Assembly (NCBI RefSeq): GCF_000723405.1
Contig: NZ_CCAE010000012.1
Location: forward strand, 44,284-108,283
DNA: 64,000 nucleotides
DNA from: Hydrogenophaga intermedia
GTDB taxonomy: Bacteria; Pseudomonadota; Gammaproteobacteria; Burkholderiales; Burkholderiaceae_C
Direction of reading: 5' to 3'
Shown in pieces: positions 58,964-64,000 of this stretch (positions within the stretch are counted from its first letter, which is position 1; every line of letters begins with the position of its first letter). The position numbers were made by a program, and so were the translations under genes. The notes beneath the pieces were generated by a model, which searched no databases, was not told the DNA's origin, and saw nothing but the letters and a program-made list of their open reading frames with translations.

Positions 58964-60349
58964 TCAGGCTTTCTGAAGCCGCGCGATCACAAGTTCACGC
59001 GATTGCAGTTCCAGCACGGCATCGAGCGAAGGTGTCTGCGCCGTGCCCATCACCAGCACCCGGACCGGCATGGCCAGTTGCGGCATCTTCAGGCCGTGCG
59101 CGGCCAGCACCGCCTTGAGCGCGGTCGAAATGGCGGCCTTGTCCCAGCTCGCCAGTTCGGCGAGGGCGGAGGCCAGCGCCGCCAGTGCCGGCTTCACGGC
59201 CTCGGTGATGTGCTGCGCGCGCTCCTCGGCGCTGGGGTTCACGTCGGTGTAGAAAGCCGCGGCCCAGTTAGCCAGTGCCACGGTGGTGTCGCAGCGGTCC
59301 TGGAACAGCGCGCAGATGCGCGGCAGGCGGTCGTCGGCGGTGATGCCGCGCTTGCTCAACTGCTCGGCCACCAAGGGCGCCAGCGCCTCGTCGGCCATGG
59401 CCTTGAGGTGCTGGGCGTTGACCCAGCGCAGCTTGGCCTCGTCGAACTGCGCGGCACTGCGACCCAGGTGGTCGAGGTCGAACCACTCGAGAAATTGCTC
59501 CCGGCTGAAGATCTCGTCGTCGCCGTGGCTCCAACCCAGGCGCGCGAGATAGTTCACCATGGCGTCGGGCAGGTAGCCCTCGTCGCGGTATTGCGTGACG
59601 GGCTTGGCGCCGTTGCGCTTGCTCATCTTCTCGCCCTGCTCGTTCAGCACGGTGGGCAGGTGCGCGTACACCGGCGGTTCCTTGCCGAGCGCGCGGAAGA
59701 TGTTGATCTGGCGCGGCGTGTTGTTCACGTGGTCGTCGCCACGGATCACGTGGGTGATGCGCATGTCGATGTCGTCCACCACCACGCAGAAGTTGTAGGT
59801 GGGCGTGCCGTCGGGGCGGGCGATCACCAGGTCGTCGAGCTCGTCGTTGCGGATCTCGATCCGGCCCTTGACCTTGTCGTCCCAGGCCACAACGCCGCCT
59901 TGCGGGTTCTTGAAGCGCAGCACAGGCTTGCCGCCTTCGGGCACGGGCGGCAGGATCTTGCCCGGCTCGGGACGCCAGGTGCCGTCGTAGCGCGGTTTTT
60001 CCTTCGCGGCCATCTGGCGCTCGCGCAGCGCGTCGAGTTCTTCCACGCTCATGTAGCAGGGGTAGACCAGGCCTTGCGCCTGCATCTCGGCCAGCACCTG
60101 CTTGTAGCGGTCCATGCGCTGCATCTGATAGAACGGCCCCTCGTCGTGGTCCAGGCCCAGCCAGGCCATGCCTTCGAGGATCACGTCCACCGCGGCCTGA
60201 GAGGACCGTTCCAGGTCGGTGTCCTCGATGCGCAGGATGAAGTCGCCTTTCTGCGAGCGCGCGAAGGCCCAGGGGTACAGCGCCGAACGGATGTTGCCGA
60301 GGTGGATGAAGCCGGTCGGCGAGGGAGCGAAGCGGGTACGGATGGTCAC
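58964..60349 (-). CDS. gltX: Glutamyl-tRNA synthetase
   Basis: Class I aminoacyl-tRNA synthetase of 461 residues, charging tRNA-Glu. The HIGH-type motif is [13 protein letters not shown], the KMSKS-type loop is [10 protein letters not shown] near residue 245, and the LLRIEDTD-type segment ([17 protein letters not shown]) follows. The C-terminal anticodon-binding helices are present. The GTG at 60347-60349 overlaps the metZ stop as GTGA. Promoter and tRNA-Ala follow 75 bases on; the neighbouring tRNA-Glu is its substrate. Confidence 0.97.
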   Translation of the reverse strand: MTIRTRFAPSPTGFIHLGNIRSALYPWAFARSQKGDFILRIEDTDLERSSQAAVDVILEGMAWLGLDHDEGPFYQMQRMDRYKQVLAEMQAQGLVYPCYMSVEELDALRERQMAAKEKPRYDGTWRPEPGKILPPVPEGGKPVLRFKNPQGGVVAWDDKVKGRIEIRNDELDDLVIARPDGTPTYNFCVVVDDIDMRITHVIRGDDHVNNTPRQINIFRALGKEPPVYAHLPTVLNEQGEKMSKRNGAKPVTQYRDEGYLPDAMVNYLARLGWSHGDDEIFSREQFLEWFDLDHLGRSAAQFDEAKLRWVNAQHLKAMADEALAPLVAEQLSKRGITADDRLPRICALFQDRCDTTVALANWAAAFYTDVNPSAEERAQHITEAVKPALAALASALAELASWDKAAISTALKAVLAAHGLKMPQLAMPVRVLVMGTAQTPSLDAVLELQSRELVIARLQKA

Positions 60350-61557
60350 GGCAGGGTGTCGAGGCCGCGCGAAAGGTCGGCCTGCATGTCGTTGAGGTGT
60401 TCGAGGCCCACGGCCACGCGGATCAGGCCCTGGCCGATGCCGGCTGCCTGGCGTTGCGCTTCAGTGAGGCGACCATGCGAGGTGCTGGCGGGGTGCGCGC
60501 ACAGGGTCTTGGTGTCGCCCAGGTTGGTGGACAGGGAGAGCACGCGCAGCGAATCAAGCACGTGAAAGGCACGCGCGCGGGCTTGGTCGGGGTCCATGGC
60601 CACCACGTCGAAAGACAGCACCGCGCCGCCCACGCCGGACTGCTGCTTCATCGCGAGTTCGTGCTGCGGGTGGCTGGTGAGGCCCGGGTGGTAGACACGC
60701 GAAACCGAGGGGTGCGATTCGAGCCAGCGCGCCATCGCCAGCGCGTTGTCGCTCTGCGCGCGCATGCGGATGTCCAGCGTCTCCAGGCCCTTGAGCACCA
60801 CCCAGGCATTGAAGGGCGCGAGCGTCATGCCCGCGCTCTTGAGCACGGGCAGGAACTTGTCGGTGATCATGGCCTGGCTGGCGCACAGGGCGCCCGCCAT
60901 CACGCGACCCTGGCCATCGAGGTACTTGGTGCCCGAATGCATGACGATGTCGGCGCCGAAGTCCATGGGGCGCTGCAGCGCGGGCGTGGCGAAGCAGTTG
61001 TCCACGCACAGCACCGCGCCCGCGTTGTGGGCCAGGTCGGCCAGGGCCTGGATGTCGCAGACCTCGGTGAGCGGGTTGGTGGGTGTCTCGGCGAACAGCA
61101 GCTTCGTGTTCGGGCGCAACGCGGCCTTCCACGCGGCCACGTCGTCCTGCGGCACGAAACTGGACTCCACGCCGAACTTGCCCAGGTCGCTGCCGATGAG
61201 CTTGATGGTGGAGCCAAACATGGAGCGCGAGCACACCACGTGGTCGCCGGCCTTGAGCAGGCCCATGCACATCATCAGGATGGCCGACATGCCCGAGGCC
61301 GTGCCCATGGCGGCCTCGGCGCCTTCGAGGGCGGCGAGGCGGCGCTCGAAGCTGGCAACGGTGGGGTTGCCGTAGCGGCCGTAGGTGAAGCCGTCCTCGT
61401 CGCCCGCGAAGCGGCGGGCCGACGATTCAGCCGAGGACTGCACATAGCCGCTGGTGAGGTACAGCGCCTCGGAGTTCTCGCCATAGGGGCTTCGTTCGAC
61501 GGCTTCGCGCACCGCCAGCGTGTCGCGGTGCAGGGTCTTGCGCAACTCGTCGTCCAA
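60346..61557 (-). CDS. metZ: O-succinylhomoserine sulfhydrylase
   Basis: PLP enzyme of 403 residues that makes homocysteine from O-succinylhomoserine and sulfide in methionine synthesis. Family signatures: [20 protein letters not shown], the [23 protein letters not shown] block, FAETPTNPL, and [11 protein letters not shown] with the PLP Lys. The latter is typical of MetZ and cystathionine-synthase-type enzymes. The TTG start at 61557 is supported by an AGGAGG site six bases upstream and one-base spacing from the purF stop. It is coupled to gltX, a standard Burkholderiales order. Confidence 0.94.
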   Translation of the reverse strand: MDDELRKTLHRDTLAVREAVERSPYGENSEALYLTSGYVQSSAESSARRFAGDEDGFTYGRYGNPTVASFERRLAALEGAEAAMGTASGMSAILMMCMGLLKAGDHVVCSRSMFGSTIKLIGSDLGKFGVESSFVPQDDVAAWKAALRPNTKLLFAETPTNPLTEVCDIQALADLAHNAGAVLCVDNCFATPALQRPMDFGADIVMHSGTKYLDGQGRVMAGALCASQAMITDKFLPVLKSAGMTLAPFNAWVVLKGLETLDIRMRAQSDNALAMARWLESHPSVSRVYHPGLTSHPQHELAMKQQSGVGGAVLSFDVVAMDPDQARARAFHVLDSLRVLSLSTNLGDTKTLCAHPASTSHGRLTEAQRQAAGIGQGLIRVAVGLEHLNDMQADLSRGLDTLP

Positions 61558-61558
61558 T

Positions 61559-63061
61559 TCAGGCCTCCTGGGCGTTCGGCAGCGCCAGGCGGGACGTGTC
61601 TTCTTCGCCCTCCTCGCTTTGCGGGCGGCCCTGGTTGAGCCGTTCGATGTCCTGCGGCGTGATGTCACCGGTGACGTAGACGCCGTCGAAGCACGAGGCG
61701 TCGAAGCCATCGAGCTGGGCGTTGAGCGAGCCCACGGCCTGCTTCATGCCGTCCACGTCCTGGTAGATCAGCGCGTCGCAGCCGATGAGTTCGCGCACCT
61801 CTTCCACCGAACGGCCGTGCGCCACGAGTTCACCGGGCGTGGGCATGTCGATGCCGTAGACATTGGGGAAGCGCACCGGTGGTGCCGCGCTGGCGAGGTA
61901 GACCTTGCGCGCACCGGCGTCGCGCGCCATCTGAACGATCTCGCGGCTGGTGGTGCCACGCACGATGGAATCGTCGACCAGCAGCACGTTGCGACCCTTG
62001 AACTCGCTGCCGATGACATTGAGTTTCTGGCGCACGCTCTTCTTGCGCACGGCCTGGCCCGGCATGATGAAGGTGCGGCCCACGTAGCGATTCTTCACGA
62101 AGCCTTCGCGGTAGGGCAGGCCCAGCAGGCGCGCGAGCTCCATCGCGCTCGGGCGCGAGGACTCGGGGATGGGGATGACCACGTCGATCTCGTTCGGCGG
62201 CACGGTGGAAATGACGCGCTTGGCCAGCGTGGTGCCCAGGTTCAGACGCGCCTGGTAGACCGAGATGCCGTTCATGACGGAGTCGGGCCGGGCGAGGTAG
62301 ACGTATTCGAAGATGCAGGGCTTGAGCACGGCGTTCGGTGCGCAGCGCTCAGCGTGCATCTCACCTTCCAGCGTGACGAACACCGCCTCGCCGGGCTGCA
62401 CGTCGCGTTCGAAGTTGAAACCCGAGCCTTCGAGCGTGACGGACTCGCTCGCCACCATCACGGCACCTTCGTGGCGGCCGATGCACAGCGGGCGGATACC
62501 GAACGGGTCGCGGAAGGCCAGCAGGCCGTGGCCCGCGATCAGCGCCACCACCGCGTAAGAGCCCTTCACGCGCGCATGCACGCCACGCACGGCGGCGAAC
62601 ACATCGGCCGGCTTCAGCGGCTCACCGCGCGTGCACTTCTCCAGCTCGTGCGCCAGCACGTTGAGCAGCACCTCGGAGTCGCTCTCGGTGTTGATGTGGC
62701 GGTGGTCGGTCTGGAACAGCTCCTGCTTGAGCGCGTGCGCGTTCGTGAGGTTGCCGTTGTGCACCAGCACGAGACCGAAGGGCGCGTTCACGTAGAAGGG
62801 CTGGGCCTCTTCCTCGCTGTAGGCGTTGCCGGCCGTGGGGTAGCGAGCCTGGCCCAGGCCGCAGTTGCCCGGCAGGGCGCGCATGTTGCGGGTGCGGAAG
62901 ATGTCGCGCACCATGCCCTTGGCCTTGTGCATGAAAAACTTGCGACCCTGCTGGGTGACGATGCCCGCCGCGTCCTGCCCACGGTGCTGCAGGAGCAACA
63001 GCGCGTCGTAGATGAGCTGATTCACCGGGGTCTGGCTGACGACGCCGACGATTCCACACAT
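61559..63061 (-). CDS. purF: Amidophosphoribosyltransferase
   Basis: First committed enzyme of purine synthesis, 500 residues. The N-terminal nucleophile is Cys2 (MCGIVGVVSQTPVNQLIYDA), the glutamine-amidotransferase domain spans to about 230, and the PRPP-binding loop is LLVDDSIVRGTTSREIVQMA. The fold carries no propeptide to be processed. It is the upstream partner of metZ and follows cvpA (24-base gap) in SPOR-cvpA-purF-metZ-gltX. Confidence 0.97.
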   Translation of the reverse strand: MCGIVGVVSQTPVNQLIYDALLLLQHRGQDAAGIVTQQGRKFFMHKAKGMVRDIFRTRNMRALPGNCGLGQARYPTAGNAYSEEEAQPFYVNAPFGLVLVHNGNLTNAHALKQELFQTDHRHINTESDSEVLLNVLAHELEKCTRGEPLKPADVFAAVRGVHARVKGSYAVVALIAGHGLLAFRDPFGIRPLCIGRHEGAVMVASESVTLEGSGFNFERDVQPGEAVFVTLEGEMHAERCAPNAVLKPCIFEYVYLARPDSVMNGISVYQARLNLGTTLAKRVISTVPPNEIDVVIPIPESSRPSAMELARLLGLPYREGFVKNRYVGRTFIMPGQAVRKKSVRQKLNVIGSEFKGRNVLLVDDSIVRGTTSREIVQMARDAGARKVYLASAAPPVRFPNVYGIDMPTPGELVAHGRSVEEVRELIGCDALIYQDVDGMKQAVGSLNAQLDGFDASCFDGVYVTGDITPQDIERLNQGRPQSEEGEEDTSRLALPNAQEA

Positions 63062-63085
63062 GATGGTGTCCTTGGGTTCAGAAGT

Positions 63086-63571
63086 TCAGGGGATGTAGCG
63101 CGCGAGCGGGTCGGGCAGCAACGGCTTGGCGTGTTGCAGCGTGCCGCTGAGCGCATTGGCGGTGGGCGAGCCCTGCCACCAAGCGGCCGATTGCATTTGC
63201 GTCATGGTGATGACCAGCGCGACGGCGAGCAGGATGACCAGGCCCCGCAGCAGGCCGAAGGCACCGCCAAGCACGCGGTCCACGGGGCGCAAGCCCACGG
63301 TGTTGACGAATTTCTGCACCAGCCAGGCGACCAGGCCACCGAGGAACGCCACCACGATGAAGACCAGCGCGAAGCCAATGGCCAGTTGCAGCGGCGGCGC
63401 GACCTTGTCGATGGGCAGGTAAGGCACCACGTCGTCGGCAAAGGCCTGGGCGAACAGGAAGGCGGCCACCCAGCCGAGCACGGACAGCACCTCGAACATG
63501 AGGCCGCGCCAGATGCCCAGCAGCACCGACAGCACCAGCAGCGTGAGCAGCACCCAGTCGGTCAGCAGCAT
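63086..63571 (-). CDS. cvpA: CvpA family colicin V production protein
   Basis: Membrane protein of 161 residues with four hydrophobic segments. LTDWVLLTLLVLSVLLGIWR, LSVLGWVAAFLFAQAF, and RPVDRVLGGAFGLLRGLVIL are typical of CvpA. The family supports colicin V export and, in enterics, tolerance to envelope stress; the function here is unknown. The gene is 14 bases after the SPOR gene and precedes purF, as in many proteobacteria. Confidence 0.95.
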   Translation of the reverse strand: MLLTDWVLLTLLVLSVLLGIWRGLMFEVLSVLGWVAAFLFAQAFADDVVPYLPIDKVAPPLQLAIGFALVFIVVAFLGGLVAWLVQKFVNTVGLRPVDRVLGGAFGLLRGLVILLAVALVITMTQMQSAAWWQGSPTANALSGTLQHAKPLLPDPLARYIP

Positions 63572-63585
63572 GGAGGACCCTCCGC

Positions 63586-64000
63586 TCAGAGCGTGAGGAT
63601 GGCGGCCGGCAGGCCCAGCGCCTTGACGCGCGCGGCGGCCTTCTCGGCCTCGGCGCGGCTGTCGAAGGGGCCCACGCGCACACGGGTGCGCTTGCCGTCG
63701 GACGTCTGCGCCACATTCACGTAGGTCTTGAGGCCGGCGCGCTCCAGCTTCTGCCGGGCCTCGCGGGCACGGGCTTCATCGGCGAAAGCGCCCACTTGCA
63801 CGACCACGCGCTCGTTCGCCGTGGAAGCGGCGGCGGGCGGCTGCTGGCCGCGCAGGATGGCCTGGGCGCGCGCGGCCTCGGCGGCGGAGTCGCGCTTGGC
63901 GGGCTCGGGGGTGGGCGCCGGTGCCGGCGCTGGAGCCGCCGGCGCGGGCGCGGGACTGGGGGCCGGCGCCGGGGTCGGGCTCGGCGCGGGAGACGAAGCA
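63586..64000 (-). CDS. SPOR-domain protein (partial; N-terminus outside window)
   Basis: C-terminal part of at least 138 residues. A Pro/Ala-rich low-complexity stretch (PAPAPSPAPAPAAPAPAP) is followed by KRDSAAEAARAQAILRGQ and a SPOR domain (VQVGAFADEARAREARQKLE, GPFDSRAEAEKAAARVKALG) that binds peptidoglycan stripped of stem peptides at the division septum. The N-terminal membrane anchor, as in DedD, lies beyond 64000. It is the first gene in view of SPOR-cvpA-purF-metZ-gltX. Confidence 0.9.
   Translation of the reverse strand, partial: ASSPAPSPTPAPAPSPAPAPAAPAPAPAPTPEPAKRDSAAEAARAQAILRGQQPPAAASTANERVVVQVGAFADEARAREARQKLERAGLKTYVNVAQTSDGKRTRVRVGPFDSRAEAEKAAARVKALGLPAAILTL

Overview
The window is chromosomal DNA of a very GC-rich betaproteobacterium of the order Burkholderiales, most likely family Comamonadaceae (Hydrogenophaga/Acidovorax-like). 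This rests on gene content and order: a Bug-family solute receptor, rpsP-rimM-trmD-rplS, SPOR-cvpA-purF-metZ-gltX, pcm-rhodanese-tolC followed by waaA, two adjacent cyanophycin synthetases, and the dispersed GC-rich palindromic repeats common in this family. No phage, insertion sequence, CRISPR array or rRNA is visible. The genus is inference.

Layout. 1-3.6 kb: end of a nitrate-sensor kinase gene (NarX type), an NnrS membrane protein, a SirB2-like membrane protein and a receiver-domain response regulator. 3.6-9.8 kb: a tandem 73-bp repeat, a TTC38-like TPR protein divergent from an AraC/cupin regulator, a flavin monooxygenase plus Bug receptor divergent from a MarR regulator, and an orphan protein. 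9.8-16.7 kb: DEAD-box helicase, phosphate permease, oligoribonuclease, then M48 protease-PCD-RsgA. 16.8-20.7 kb: CobD-like protein and Nudix hydrolase, then the rpsP-rimM-trmD-rplS operon with two recognisable promoters and a strong terminator. 20.9-27.2 kb: acetyltransferase, TM2 protein, AEC carrier, a Fur-family/ABC/DUF3299 operon with an autoregulatory-looking operator, and an EamA transporter. 27.5-31 kb: msrA, LysR regulator divergent from glutaryl-CoA dehydrogenase, NYN-domain protein. 31.2-38.7 kb: TetR-controlled RND efflux pump, followed by pcm, rhodanese and tolC.

38.7-46.9 kb is a lipopolysaccharide core locus. A plus-strand operon (glycosyltransferase, a WaaA-KdkA fusion, an O-antigen-ligase-like protein, glycosyltransferase) meets head to head a minus-strand operon (phosphomannomutase/phosphoglucomutase and two family-2 glycosyltransferases). 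Almost every junction inside them is an overlap. 47.0-50.0 kb is an alkylation-repair operon (Ada/AlkA fusion, Ogt, EamA exporter).

50.1-58.4 kb is the most interesting accessory region, a cyanophycin (multi-L-arginyl-poly-L-aspartate) locus. It holds CphA, a paralogue CphA' whose muramyl-ligase-type P-loop has lost its lysine, and divergently an ABC exporter-type fusion with a unique low-GC N-terminal domain, followed by a DUF1854 protein. No cyanophycinase or isoaspartyl dipeptidase is present. 58.5-64 kb: tRNA-Ala, tRNA-Glu and tRNA-Asp with two near-identical promoters and one terminator, then gltX, metZ, purF, cvpA and a SPOR-domain protein running off the end.

Most genes are ordinary housekeeping or metabolic genes. 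The main points worth a second look are the WaaA-KdkA fusion, the CphA' and ABC/DUF1854 arrangement, the Fur-family metal operon, several structured leaders (rpsP, rplS, helicase), an 8-bp tandem repeat in front of the phosphate permease, and long inverted repeats between eamA and msrA.
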